Of a stretch of DNA of 64,000 bases, positions 8,338 to 18,500 are shown piece by piece. The translations under genes and the position numbers were made by a program. Each line of letters starts with the position of its first letter. Positions within the stretch are counted from its first letter, which is position 1. The notes below the pieces were generated by a model. It worked only from the letters and a program-made list of their open reading frames with translations. It did not search any database and was not told the DNA's origin. Origin of the DNA: SG8-4 sp964598225 (lineage in GTDB: Bacteria > Planctomycetota > Phycisphaerae > Sedimentisphaerales > Anaerobacaceae); the NCBI GenBank assembly GCA_964598225.1, contig CAZRBG010000014.1, positions 30,259 through 94,258 on the forward strand, read 5' to 3'.

Positions 8338-9650
8338 AAGAAGAGATTAAAGTTCCGTCGGTCGGTGAATCGATCACTTCCGGTGTCATAGTCGGCTGGC
8401 GCAAGCAAAACGGCGATTCCGTCAAGGATGGCGAGATACTTTTCGATCTGGAAACTGACAAGGCGGTTCTCGAGATTCCATCGCCGGGTTCCGGCGTGCT
8501 TGAGATCAAGGTCGCCGAAGGGACCGAGGTAGAGATCGGACAGACAGTTGCAATGCTGGGTGAGGCAGAAGCTAAGACTGAAGAAGAACCTTCGACAAAG
8601 GGAGAACCCGAAGCCGCCGTTCCGGAGGAACAAGAAGGCAAGTCTGAGGCTCTCTCACCGGCGGTAAGACGAATCGTTGCCGAGCACAACCTCGACACCG
8701 GCGCCATTGAAGGGACCGGAAAAGACGGCCGGATTACCAAAGAAGACGCTCTTCGTGCCGCCGAACAACAGAAAGAGCCGGAAAAATCCGCCGGGGAAGC
8801 CCCGCCGGCAAAGTCTGCGGCTCCACCGCCGCCTCAAGCTACGGAAACTGCAAAGAAGCCTCCCGCTCAAAGTCAACCTGCTGTGCCGGCTGGCAGGCCG
8901 CCGTCTGTGGCGTCTGCTCCTGCCGCGGTTGCAGGCCAGGATGTCGGTGAGCGTCGCAGCGAGCGCGTGCCCATGTCCCGAATTCGAAGAAGAACGGCCG
9001 AGCGACTGGTCCAGGCAACGCAGAGTTCGGCATATCTTACGACGTTCAATGAAATCGATATGCAAAAGGTCATCGATATCAGGACCCAATACAAGGCTCA
9101 GTTTGAAAAGGAGCACGGAATCAAGATCGGTTTCATGTCGTTCTTCGTCAAAGCGTGCTGTCAGGCGCTCAAGGAATTTGCCTGTGTCAATACCGAGATC
9201 GACGGCGCCGACATCATTTACAAATATTTCTACGATATCGGTGTGGCAATCTCGATAGAAGAGGGATTGATCGTTCCGAATATTCGCGGTGCCGATAAAC
9301 TTCACTTTGCCGAAATAGAGACGATGATTGCGTCGCTGGCACAGCGCGCCGGCGAAAAAAAGCTCGTGCCGGACGAGCTGACCGGTGGAACATTCACGAT
9401 CACGAACGGCGGCATCTTCGGATCGCTTCTTTCCACACCGATCCCGGCATATCCTCAGACGGCGATTCTCGGCATGCACGCGATCAAGAAAAGGCCGGTA
9501 GCTATCGACGACCAGATCGTGATTCGACCGATGATGTACGTGGCCTTAACGTATGACCATCAGGTGATCGACGGACGGGACGCAGTTGGATTTTTAGCAA
9601 GGATCAAAGAGTTTATCGAGCAGCCTGACATGCTGCTGTTGGAGCTGTAA
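8334..9650 (+). CDS. sucB: Dihydrolipoyl succinyltransferase, E2 of 2-oxoglutarate dehydrogenase
   Basis: A 438-residue E2 core protein that transfers the succinyl group to CoA. The N-terminal lipoyl domain has the lipoylation Lys43 in DLETDKAVLEIPSPGSG. A charged Pro/Ala-rich linker follows, then the E1/E3-binding domain (LSPAVRRIVAEHNL to GRITKEDALRA, about residues 105-140). A second long Ala/Pro linker leads to the catalytic domain, which ends with ALTYDHQVIDGRDAVGFL containing the HxxxDG active-site motif. The ATG overlaps the sucA stop by 4 bases. With SucA and the lpd product it forms the complete complex. Confidence 0.96.
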   Translation: MKEEIKVPSVGESITSGVIVGWRKQNGDSVKDGEILFDLETDKAVLEIPSPGSGVLEIKVAEGTEVEIGQTVAMLGEAEAKTEEEPSTKGEPEAAVPEEQEGKSEALSPAVRRIVAEHNLDTGAIEGTGKDGRITKEDALRAAEQQKEPEKSAGEAPPAKSAAPPPPQATETAKKPPAQSQPAVPAGRPPSVASAPAAVAGQDVGERRSERVPMSRIRRRTAERLVQATQSSAYLTTFNEIDMQKVIDIRTQYKAQFEKEHGIKIGFMSFFVKACCQALKEFACVNTEIDGADIIYKYFYDIGVAISIEEGLIVPNIRGADKLHFAEIETMIASLAQRAGEKKLVPDELTGGTFTITNGGIFGSLLSTPIPAYPQTAILGMHAIKKRPVAIDDQIVIRPMMYVALTYDHQVIDGRDAVGFLARIKEFIEQPDMLLLEL

Positions 9651-9661
9651 TAGGCGAAAAT

Positions 9662-11089
9662 ATGGGTAATGATACAGAGTATAATATAGTCATAATCGGA
9701 TCCGGACCGGGCGGTTACGTTGCCGCCCTGAGAGCCTCGCAACTGGGACTTAATACCGCGCTGGTGGAGAAGTGCGACACATTCGGAGGGACGTGTCTAA
9801 ACGTCGGATGCATACCCTCCAAGGCTTTGCTCGAATCGAGCCATCGATATGCCGAGACCAGGGAAAGCGCCGGCAGACACGGGATCATCGTTGATGGAGT
9901 TCATCTCGACCTTTCGGCAATGATGGCCCGAAAGAATAAGGTCGTGAGCGGCCTTACCGGCGGTGTCGCTTCATTGCTGAAGTCGAACAAGGTGACCACG
10001 TTCAAGGGAAACGGATCGTTCGAGTCATCGCACGAGGTTAAAGTTGAGGCCGATGGACAAACAGTCCAGGTCATAAAGGCTGAAAATATCATTATTGCAA
10101 CCGGCAGCGCGCCCGCAACTTTGCCGAATCTTACTTTCGATCATGACCTGATAGTTGATTCCACCGATGCTTTAGAATTCGGCGCAGTCCCTGACGAGCT
10201 GGTTGTCGTCGGAGGCGGCGCGGTCGGTTTGGAGCTGGCCAGTGTCTGGGCCAGACTCGGTTCGAGCGTCACTGTCGTCGAGCTAATGGAGCAATTACTG
10301 CCGGGCTGCGATAAGCAGATCAGCCAATTGCTGGAACGCATCCTCTCCAGGCAGGGCGTCAAAATCATGACCGGGTCCGCTGTTGAGAAATGTGAGCTAT
10401 CAAACGGCAAGGGCAAAGCGACGGTGAAAACTCCGGACGATTCCACTGTAGAGTTGGGTGCGGACAAGATTCTCGTTGCAGCCGGCAGGCGACCGTATAC
10501 CTCCGGCCTCGGACTAGAAGATATCGGCGTTGCTGCGGATGAAAAGAGTGGACGTGTATCTGTTGATGAAAGATTCATGACCGACATCGAGGGCGTATAC
10601 GCCATCGGTGATGTAATCGGAAGGCCGATGCTCGCGCATAAGGCCGAAGCCGAGGGCGTAGCTGCCGTTGAGATAATCGCCGGCAAGCCCGGGCAGGTCA
10701 ACTACGATGCCATAGCGAGCGTGGTGTATACCTGGCCCGAAGTGGCCGTTGTGGGCAAGACCGAGGATCAATTAAACGAGGCGCAAGTCGAGTTCGATGC
10801 CGGTATCTTCCATTTCCGAGCGAACGGACGGGCCCTGGCGGCGGACAGCAGCGACGGTTTCGTGAAGATTCTGGCCGAGAAAGGAACCGATCGGGTTCGG
10901 GGAGTGCATATGATCGGACCGAACACATCCGAGCTTATCGCAGAGGCCGTTGAGGCGATTGAGTTTGGCGGTAGCGCCGAGGACATAGCCCGAACGGTGC
11001 ACTCTCATCCGACTCTGTCGGAAGCGGTTATGGAAGCGGCACTTGCTGTGGGCAACCGGTCAATCCACTCGGCGCCGAAGAAACGCTGA
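9662..11089 (+). CDS. lpd: Dihydrolipoyl dehydrogenase (E3)
   Basis: A 475-residue FAD disulfide oxidoreductase that reoxidises the lipoyl group of SucB and reduces NAD+. FAD binding is seen in IVIIGSGPGGYVAALRASQ. The redox-active cysteines are Cys45 and Cys50 in GGTCLNVGCIPSK. The NAD fold is at LVVVGGGAVGLELASVWA. The FAD-binding AIGDVIGRPMLAHKAEAEG follows, and the C-terminal catalytic His is in HSHPTLSEAVMEAA. It starts 11 bases after the sucB stop. Its position among the 2-oxoglutarate dehydrogenase genes supports this role, although E3 may also serve other complexes. Confidence 0.96.
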   Translation: MGNDTEYNIVIIGSGPGGYVAALRASQLGLNTALVEKCDTFGGTCLNVGCIPSKALLESSHRYAETRESAGRHGIIVDGVHLDLSAMMARKNKVVSGLTGGVASLLKSNKVTTFKGNGSFESSHEVKVEADGQTVQVIKAENIIIATGSAPATLPNLTFDHDLIVDSTDALEFGAVPDELVVVGGGAVGLELASVWARLGSSVTVVELMEQLLPGCDKQISQLLERILSRQGVKIMTGSAVEKCELSNGKGKATVKTPDDSTVELGADKILVAAGRRPYTSGLGLEDIGVAADEKSGRVSVDERFMTDIEGVYAIGDVIGRPMLAHKAEAEGVAAVEIIAGKPGQVNYDAIASVVYTWPEVAVVGKTEDQLNEAQVEFDAGIFHFRANGRALAADSSDGFVKILAEKGTDRVRGVHMIGPNTSELIAEAVEAIEFGGSAEDIARTVHSHPTLSEAVMEAALAVGNRSIHSAPKKR

Positions 11090-11173
11090 AACAAAAGGAA
11101 CGCGAGGACGTATGTTTAGGTAAATACTTAAGTTCGGTATGAAAAAGATGAAAAAGGCAAGAAGGAGAAAATC

Positions 11174-12316
11174 GTGAGTGAAACAGAATACGCAAAAGGG
11201 CTGGAAGGCGTGATCGCCGCCGAGTCGGAAATTTGTCAGATCGACGGAGCGAACGGAAAGCTCTACTATCGCGGATACTCCATAGAAGATTTGGCGCAAC
11301 ATTCGTCTTTCGAGGAGGTTACATATCTTCTGCTCTATGAAAAGCTTCCTTCGAAGCAGGAGTTGGAAGACTTTTCAGGTCGGATGCGCCAAAGCCGCGA
11401 TTTGTCACCGCCCATTCGGAACATGATTCGCGATTTTCCCCCGCTTGGTTCGCCGATGGAACTGCTGCAATCGGTCATATCTTACCTGAGCAGCTCTGTC
11501 GAGCACAAAATTCAACACTCGGACAAGTGCAATTGCCGCCGGACTCTGCATCAGATCGCTCAGATGGCGACCGTCATTGCCACTTACCAGCGCTTCTGCG
11601 ACGGCAAGGATTACGTCGAATCGCGTCCCGATCTTTCGCAGGGGGCGAATTTTCTCTATCAGCTTCGCGGTGAAGAACCGTCGCCCGGGGAAGGCCGAAT
11701 CCTCGATACGTGCCTGCTGCTGCACGCAGAGCACGGCTTCAATGCTTCGACGTTTACCGCTCGTGTAGTTGCCTCCACCTATTCGACCTGTTATTGCAGT
11801 ATCTCAGCGGCAATAGGGGCTCTTGCCGGTTTTCTGCACGGTGGTGCAAATGAGCGTGTCATGAACATGGTCGATGACATCGGGTCGAAGGGTAATGTTG
11901 ATCCCTGGCTCGACAAAGCACTCAACGAACATCGTAAAGTAATGGGTATGGGGCACCGGGTCTACAAAGCGAAAGACCCTCGTGCTATCGTGATGGAAAA
12001 GATGCTTGAGGACCTTGCCCGCGAGAAAGGCGAGCTTGAGCTTTTCGAGCTACTCAAGGAAATTGAGGATGGATTCCGCACCCGTATGGAGAAAAAGGGC
12101 AAGCCTATATACCCGAATGTGGACTTCTTCTCCGGTGCGGTCTATACCATGCTCGGCATACCCCGGAATCTGTTCACACCCATGTTCGCGGCGGCGCGAA
12201 GCGCCGGCTGGCTCGCTCACGTTCTCGAACAGCGAAAGGACAACAGACTGTTTCGGCCGAAGGCTTTGTTTGACGGACCTGCCCCGAGAGCGTATGTACC
12301 TCTGGAAAAGCGATAG
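11174..12316 (+). CDS. gltA: Citrate synthase
   Basis: A 380-residue enzyme condensing oxaloacetate and acetyl-CoA, the last gene of the TCA operon. The size fits the shorter type I (dimeric) citrate synthases. N-terminal VIAAESEICQIDG...LYYRGYSIEDLA is characteristic. Catalytic segments are HAEHGFNASTFTARV (His), the loop SAAIGALAGFLHGGANE, GMGHRVYKAKDPRA (His) and YPNVDFFSGAVYTMLGIP with the catalytic Asp. The start is GTG 11174, preceded by AAGAAGGAG with good spacing. An 84-base gap separates it from lpd, so a secondary promoter is possible. It converges on pntB. Confidence 0.96.
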   Translation: MSETEYAKGLEGVIAAESEICQIDGANGKLYYRGYSIEDLAQHSSFEEVTYLLLYEKLPSKQELEDFSGRMRQSRDLSPPIRNMIRDFPPLGSPMELLQSVISYLSSSVEHKIQHSDKCNCRRTLHQIAQMATVIATYQRFCDGKDYVESRPDLSQGANFLYQLRGEEPSPGEGRILDTCLLLHAEHGFNASTFTARVVASTYSTCYCSISAAIGALAGFLHGGANERVMNMVDDIGSKGNVDPWLDKALNEHRKVMGMGHRVYKAKDPRAIVMEKMLEDLAREKGELELFELLKEIEDGFRTRMEKKGKPIYPNVDFFSGAVYTMLGIPRNLFTPMFAAARSAGWLAHVLEQRKDNRLFRPKALFDGPAPRAYVPLEKR

Positions 12317-12418
12317 GGCGACCAATCCCGATTGGATTATTGTAATTGCTTCGTACAGCGGCAGTAATCCAAAATTAGCTTCGTAACTGACAAGACTGGA
12401 ATTGTTTTCGCTCGTGAC

Positions 12419-12456
12419 CGGATTTCTCCGCTCGCTTCGCTCGGTCGAAATGACAG
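12419..12456. repeat. REP-like intergenic element (CTCGCTTCGCTCGG-TCGAAATGACAG type)
   Basis: Between the convergent gltA and pntB genes is a stretch reading CCGCTCGCTTCGCTCGGTCG followed by AAATGACAGG. Phrases of this kind recur between genes in many environmental bacterial genomes. Only one copy is seen in this window, so the repeat status rests on general resemblance. Confidence 0.4.
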
Positions 12457-12474
12457 GAGGGGCTAAGCGCGGTG

Positions 12475-13887
12475 CTAATGTTTGAACTCGGAGACCAACT
12501 GAGTGACCGAATCCTTGGCGTCGCCGAAGAGCATCCTGGTGTTGTCCTTGAAGAAGAGCGGATTGTCCACGCCTGCAAATCCCGGATTCAGTGATCTTTT
12601 CAGCACTATGCACGTTCGCGAACGATCTACGTCGATAACTGGCATGCCCCAGAGCGGGCTGTTCTGATCTTCTCGGGCCGCGGGGTTAACGACGTCGTTT
12701 GCACCGATAACAACGGCGACGTCCACAATCTCGATCGTCGGATTCACATCCTGGGGTTCTACGAGTTGCTCGTAAGGGACATTCGCCTCGGCCAGCAGCA
12801 CGTTCATGTGTCCCGGCATTCGTCCTGCCACCGGGTGTATGCAATACTTCACTTCCGCGCCATTTTCGATAAGAAGATCTCCAAGCTCTCTGACTACGTG
12901 CTGGGCCTGAGCGACGGCCATGCCGTAACCCGGTATGAAAACGACGTTTCGCGCTGCTTCAAGAATCAGGTATGCATCTTCAACGCCTACAGGTTTTGCC
13001 TCGCCCTGATAAGCGGCGCCCTTAGCCGACGTCGTAGAACCGAAGCCGCTGAATAGGACATTCGCCAGCGAACGATTCATCGCTTTGCACATAATGTTGG
13101 TCAGGATAATGCCGGAGGCTCCGACCAGTGAGCCGGATACGATCAAGACATTATTGTTGATGACGAATCCGGCGGCGCATGCCGCCAGGCCCGAGTAACT
13201 GTTGAGCAGGCAAATGACCACCGGCATGTCGGCCCCGCCGATACAGATTGTGCTGAGCACGCCAAGTACCAACGCCATCACCGCGACGCCAAGCAGAGCG
13301 AGGTAAACTATAATGACTCCGGCGTCTTCAACTTCTCCGAGTTTCTGCGTGCAAAAGAATATTCCCAGGGCCAGGATCGATATGAGAATAATGGAATTGT
13401 AGGCGTTTTGACCTTTGTATAGTGTGGGTTTTCCCGAAATCACACCGGAAAGCTTTCCATACGCAACCAGACTGCCGGAGAACGTTACGCCGCCGATCAG
13501 TACGGTAAGAAGCATTGTTATCATGGTGAAGAGCCGGGTCTCATCGGCCCCGGCCCATCTGCCGTGAAACTCCGCCCAGCCCACCAGCAAACTGGCCGTG
13601 CCGCCGAAGCCGTTGAACAATCCCACCATCTGAGGCATCGACGTCATCTTCACCAGTCGCGCCGCCAGAATGCCGATGGTGGCGCCGATAGCGGCGCCGG
13701 CAATGATCCATGCCCATCTGATCTCCGCCATAGCCGACAGCGCCGTCACTACGGCGATCAGCATCCCGATGGCCGAGACCATGTTCCCCTTCCTCGCCGT
13801 TGACGGCGAGCTGAGCATTTTCAGGCCGAACACGAAGAAAATCGACGCTGCGATATAACAGATGCCTCTGATGATTTCGGGGTTCAC
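12475..13887 (-). CDS. pntB: NAD(P) transhydrogenase beta subunit
   Basis: A 470-residue membrane protein that couples hydride transfer between NAD(H) and NADP(H) to proton movement. The N-terminal two thirds is strongly hydrophobic with about eight or nine segments, including GLFNGFGGTASLLVGWAEF. The C-terminal NADP-binding domain III starts near VVFIPGYGMAVAQAQHVVRE and contains HPVAGRMPGHMNVLLAEANV, VVIGANDVVNPAAREDQNSP and GFAGVDNPLFFKDNTRMLFG. It is the last gene of a three-gene operon and overlaps pntAB by 4 bases. It points towards the TCA operon. A role in making NADPH from TCA-derived NADH is inferred from that neighbourhood. Confidence 0.96.
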   Translation of the reverse strand: MNPEIIRGICYIAASIFFVFGLKMLSSPSTARKGNMVSAIGMLIAVVTALSAMAEIRWAWIIAGAAIGATIGILAARLVKMTSMPQMVGLFNGFGGTASLLVGWAEFHGRWAGADETRLFTMITMLLTVLIGGVTFSGSLVAYGKLSGVISGKPTLYKGQNAYNSIILISILALGIFFCTQKLGEVEDAGVIIVYLALLGVAVMALVLGVLSTICIGGADMPVVICLLNSYSGLAACAAGFVINNNVLIVSGSLVGASGIILTNIMCKAMNRSLANVLFSGFGSTTSAKGAAYQGEAKPVGVEDAYLILEAARNVVFIPGYGMAVAQAQHVVRELGDLLIENGAEVKYCIHPVAGRMPGHMNVLLAEANVPYEQLVEPQDVNPTIEIVDVAVVIGANDVVNPAAREDQNSPLWGMPVIDVDRSRTCIVLKRSLNPGFAGVDNPLFFKDNTRMLFGDAKDSVTQLVSEFKH

Positions 13888-14198
13888 GACTTTCCTCCCC
13901 GCTTGTTCTTACCCTTGAACATTTTGAGCATTCGATCGGTGACAAGATATCCGCCCACGACGTTGATTGTGGCGAATGTCACAGCCAGAGTCCCGAGCAC
14001 GGTCACGGCGATCTCGCTATCCGTTCGTCCCGTTGCGATCAGGGCTCCGACAATGGTTATCCCGGAGATCGCATTGGAACCGGACATCAGCGGCGTATGC
14101 AACTGTGACGGAACTTTCCTTATCAGCTCGACGCCGAGCAGCATCGCTAACACGAAAATGAAGAACAGAAGCGGCATCATTTCCGGATTTAAGTCCAT
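13884..14198 (-). CDS. pntAB: NAD(P) transhydrogenase alpha subunit, membrane part
   Basis: A 104-residue membrane protein corresponding to the C-terminal hydrophobic domain of E. coli PntA, here a separate gene as in the three-subunit transhydrogenases. It has three or four hydrophobic segments: LLFFIFVLAMLLGVELIR, NAISGITIVGALIAT and VLGTLAVTFATINVVGGYLV. HTPLMSGSNAISG is the conserved signature. The tail KGKNKRGGKS is basic. It sits between pntAA (12-base gap) and pntB (4-base overlap), so the trio is almost certainly co-translated. Confidence 0.94.
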   Translation of the reverse strand: MDLNPEMMPLLFFIFVLAMLLGVELIRKVPSQLHTPLMSGSNAISGITIVGALIATGRTDSEIAVTVLGTLAVTFATINVVGGYLVTDRMLKMFKGKNKRGGKS

Positions 14199-14210
14199 GG
14201 CCGATCTCCT

Positions 14211-15344
14211 TTAGCCTGCGGCGTTCTTAAGCGCCTCGTTTACAATTTCGCCGTCGTGGGTGACAAGGCAGCCCTGCATGATCTCGTCATCTCGGTCGAG
14301 TTTGAAGCTTTTAGCTTCTTTGTCCCAGAAATGCTCGAGGAAATTGTACATGTTACTCGAAAACACCTGGCTCGCGGCGACGGGAACCTCACGCTCTATT
14401 TCGGGCTTTCCTATGACTGTAACACCTTTTCGCTCGATCTTCTTGCCCGGTTCCGAAGCCTCCACGTTGCCGCCTGTCTCGACAGCCAGATCGATCACGA
14501 CGCTGCCGGGCTTCATGCCGTCTAACATGTCGTTAGTTACAATCAAAGGCGCCTTCCTGCCGAAGACTTTTGCCGTCGTGATGACAACGTCAGATTGGGC
14601 GCACATTTTTGCCATCGCAAGGCGCTGCTTTTCGATCTGAACGTCGGTCAACTGTTTGGCGTATCCGTCTTTGGTCTTACCCGTTTCGCCAAGATCCACT
14701 TTGAGAGGTTTCGCACCCAGCGAAAGAATTTGCTCCCGGGCTTCCGGGCGAACGTCGAAAGCGTCGACTCGGGCGCCCAAACGCTTGGCTGTTGCTATCG
14801 CCTGCAGGCCCGCTACTCCCGCGCCTATTATGAAAACGCGTGCCGGAGCAATGGTGCCTGCCGCCGTCATCATCATGGGGAGAATCTTTTTCAGACGCTT
14901 AGCCGCCATGATTACAGCGACGTAGCCGGCGAGGTTGGCCTGAGAACTAAGAACGTCCATCTTCTGAGCAATGGTTGTGCGAGGGATCATCTCGAGGCTG
15001 ATCCCGCTGACCTTGCCGGCGGCGAATTGTTTGACTAATTCGACGTTATTGAAAGGATCCATGTAGCTAATATGGATACATCCCTCGGCGAGGTGCGGAA
15101 TATCTTCGGCGCCGGGCGCGCTTATGCGCAGGATTATCTCCGCCTCCGAGAGCGACGCCTCTCGATCACCCGACATCTGGATACCTGCTTCTTCGTATGC
15201 ATCGTCCAGGATGTCTATGGATTTTCCGATTCCGCTCTGAACCTCGACGTCTGCGCCGAGACTTACCAGCCTGGCGGCATCTGTCGGTAGTAACGGGATT
15301 CTTGTTTCCGCAGCGTCGAGTTCTCTGGGAACGAATAGTTTCAT
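14211..15344 (-). CDS. pntAA: NAD(P) transhydrogenase alpha subunit, NAD-binding part
   Basis: A 377-residue soluble domain I of proton-translocating transhydrogenase. The N-terminus MKLFVPRELDAAETRIPLLP is typical of the alanine dehydrogenase/PNT superfamily. The NAD fold VFIIGAGVAGLQAIATAKRLGA is followed by DVRPEAREQILSLGA and the mobile-loop region. VIDLAVETGGNVEASEPG is the conserved active-site part. The ATG at 15344 is preceded (on the minus strand) by a run of A residues and a weak AAAGAG. It is the first gene of the pnt operon and is divergent from the methyltransferase/PQQ gene, so promoters for both should lie in 15345-15529. Confidence 0.95.
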   Translation of the reverse strand: MKLFVPRELDAAETRIPLLPTDAARLVSLGADVEVQSGIGKSIDILDDAYEEAGIQMSGDREASLSEAEIILRISAPGAEDIPHLAEGCIHISYMDPFNNVELVKQFAAGKVSGISLEMIPRTTIAQKMDVLSSQANLAGYVAVIMAAKRLKKILPMMMTAAGTIAPARVFIIGAGVAGLQAIATAKRLGARVDAFDVRPEAREQILSLGAKPLKVDLGETGKTKDGYAKQLTDVQIEKQRLAMAKMCAQSDVVITTAKVFGRKAPLIVTNDMLDGMKPGSVVIDLAVETGGNVEASEPGKKIERKGVTVIGKPEIEREVPVAASQVFSSNMYNFLEHFWDKEAKSFKLDRDDEIMQGCLVTHDGEIVNEALKNAAG

Positions 15345-15529
15345 TTTTTTTTATTCTCTTTTCCGGCAACTTGATTTTTACAGTTATCAAGCCCAACATC
15401 CTTCTCGACCGGAGATAGTACGGCGGGGATTACCACATGTCAAGGGCAATCGAGACGGTTATTGCTCTTTTCTGGACGAGTGAATTTTGGTACACTTGCT
15501 CGAAATTGACCATTAAGGAGCCTGAACAG

Positions 15530-18500
15530 ATGAGAATGTCAGAAACCAAAAACATCCGCTTGCCGATCCGCTCGATTTTTGTGTCTTTCATTATTCTGCT
15601 TGTCATCACATTGCAGGCGGCAGGGGATATTACCTGGAGGCAGATAAAAGAACGTTCCGGAGTGCAGGGAGGGCTTATCGTTCACCTGGGTTGCGGCAGG
15701 GGTGAATTGACTGCAACATTAGGAAATGGCGAGAGTTACATCGTACACGGACTCGATACGGACGCTGAAATGGTTGCGCAAGCCCGGAAACATATCAAGG
15801 TTGGGGATCGTTACGGGACGGTTTCGGTTGATGTTTTCGACGGAAGAAATTTGCCTTATATTGATAATCTCGTCAATCTGGTCGTATCGGATGACCTCGG
15901 CGATGTTCGCATGAAGGAAATCATGCGGGTGCTCGCTCCAGGCGGCGTTGCGTACGTCAAAGGCGAGGCCAACTGGAGCAAAAGAGTCAAACCCCGGCCC
16001 GAGGATATCGACGAGTGGACTCATTATCTGCACGACGCCGCCGGAAACGCAGTGGCGGACGACACTGTGGTCGGACCTCCCCGTCGTATGCAATGGGTGG
16101 GCAGCCCGCGATGGGGCAGGCACCACGACCACATGTCCAGCGTCAGTGCCGTCGTAACGTCCGGAGGCCGGCTGTTTTACATTGTGGACGAGGCGCCGCG
16201 ATTTTCGATTCTTATCAAGCCGCAGTGGAAACTGGTTGCCCGAGATGCCTTCAACGGCACCATTCTGTGGAAACGCTCTATCGAGACGTGGTACGACCAC
16301 TTACATCGACTCAAGAGCGGCCCGGCGGAACTGCCCCGGCGCCTTGTTGCAATAGACGATCGCGTGTACGTAACTCTGGGTCTGGATGCTCCCATAAGCG
16401 TGCTCGATGCGGCCACCGGCCGGACGATTCACACTTATAAGAACACTGCCCGTACCGAGGAAATTCTCATCTCCGACGGCATAATCCTCGCGCGCATCGG
16501 CGGGGAATCAGCGCCATCTGCGACGGGCAAATCTAAACGTGAAGATCTTAGGGAAACCTCGAAGGAGTTAAACGACAGACTGATTGCCCTGAACGCAGAA
16601 TCGGGTGGTGTGCTGTGGACGGGCGAGCACCGCGTAGTCAAGCTTGCTTTCGCTATGAATGAAAATCGAGTTGTTATGCTGAGCGGGGACCGCCTACTAT
16701 GCCTGGACAAGAAAAGCGGCGATCAGATTTGGCGTTCCGAACCGGTAGCCCGCGCCGAAAAATGGCCCGTTCGATCCGGACCGACGCTTGTTTTGTACGA
16801 CGACGTCGTGCTTCTGGCTGGCGGCGAACTCGCCGCCGAGGGCAATCGATCCTGGAAGGTCGATCAGAACGATACTTTGACCGCTTTGTCGATTAAGGAC
16901 GGCAGGATATTATGGAAAGCGCCTCATCCTCTCTCCGGCTATGCGTCTGCCGAGGACCTCCTTGTGGCAGGCGACACCGTCTGGATCGGCGAGACAACGA
17001 GCGGCCACGCGGTTGGAAAATTTCTCGGGCGAGACGTTCGCACAGGCGAGATTGTGAGCGAATTCAATCCGGACGTGGACACATACTGGTTTCACCATCG
17101 CTGTTACCGCGGCAAGGCTACAGAACGATTTTTGCTTATGTCGCGAACGGGCGTTGAGTTCATCGATTTCGAGAAAGAGCACTGGGATATCAATCACTGG
17201 GTCCGCGGCGCCTGCCTCTATGGTGTGATGCCGGCAAACGGACTTCTATACGCTCCCCAAAATCCCTGTGCCTGTGCCCCCGAAGCAAAGCAATATGGTT
17301 TGAACGCACTTGCGCCGGCTAAAGGCCCGCGCACAACGGCCTCAGCAGCCCGAAAGGAGCGCCTCCAAAAAGGCCCTGCTTACAATCAAATTGATAACAG
17401 TCAATCGACAACAGTCAATCCCAACGACTGGCCGACGTATCGTCATGACAACGCCCGAAGCGGCAGAACGAATAAATCGGTTCCGGCGGCCCTTAACTCC
17501 TCCTGGAAGACCGAAGTCGGCGGCAATCTTACAAGTCCCGTCATAGCGGGGGGGAAGGTATTGTTTGCATCGAAAGATTCGCATACGGTGTACGCACTTG
17601 ATTCTGAGTCGGGCCATATTCTCTGGAGCTATACTGCCGGAGCGAGAGTGGACTCACCGCCCACTATTTTCCGCTCAATGGTGCTGTTCGGCTCGGCTGA
17701 TGGTTATGTCTACAACCTCCGGGCGTCCGACGGCGCGCTGATCTGGCGTTACCGAGCGGCTCCGATGGACCAAAGGCTGATGTGGTTCGAGCAGTTGGAA
17801 TCCGTCTGGCCCGTACACGGCAGCGTCCTGGTCCAGGACGACGTCGTTTATTTCGTGGCGGGTCGCTCGGCTTTTCTCGATGACGGCATGCGTTTGATCC
17901 GGCTCGATCCCGCTACGGGACGACTGCTATCGGAGACAGTGCTCGATGAGCGGGACCGTGCAACGGGGAAGATGATTCAAGACTATATCAGACAGCACAA
18001 TATGCCCGTTTCATTGCCGGATGTTCTGTCCTGCGACGGTCGGCTGGTCTATATGCGCTCGCAGCCGTTCGATCTGACCGGCAAGAGGCTGCCGCTTAAA
18101 GCTTTGCCGTATGAAGGTAATCCCCAGAGATATTCGATACCTGTAACGCAGCAGCCGGAACACGCCCACTTATTCTGCCCGACCGGATTTCTGGACGATA
18201 GTTGGTGGCATCGAACGTATTGGGTATACGGCAGCCGTTTCCTCGGTGGCTGGGCCGGATACTCTCGGGCGGGAAAGGTCGTTCCCGCTGGTAAGATTCT
18301 CGTCTTCGACGAAGACAACGTTTACGGCTACGGGCGAAAGCCTCAATACTACCGCTGGACAACACCGATTGAACATCACCTATTCTCGGGGGCGAAGAAT
18401 GCTGCCGACGTCGAACAGGCAGAAGGCAAGAAGAAAAGAAATCCAAGGAGAGGCTTCAAGGTGTTTCACCACTGGACGAAAGAAATACCTTTGTTCGTCC

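Noticed and set aside
15437..15529. Upstream extension of the methyltransferase/PQQ gene
   Set aside because: Adds 31 non-conserved residues before the signal peptide; AAGGAG with correct spacing favours ATG 15530.
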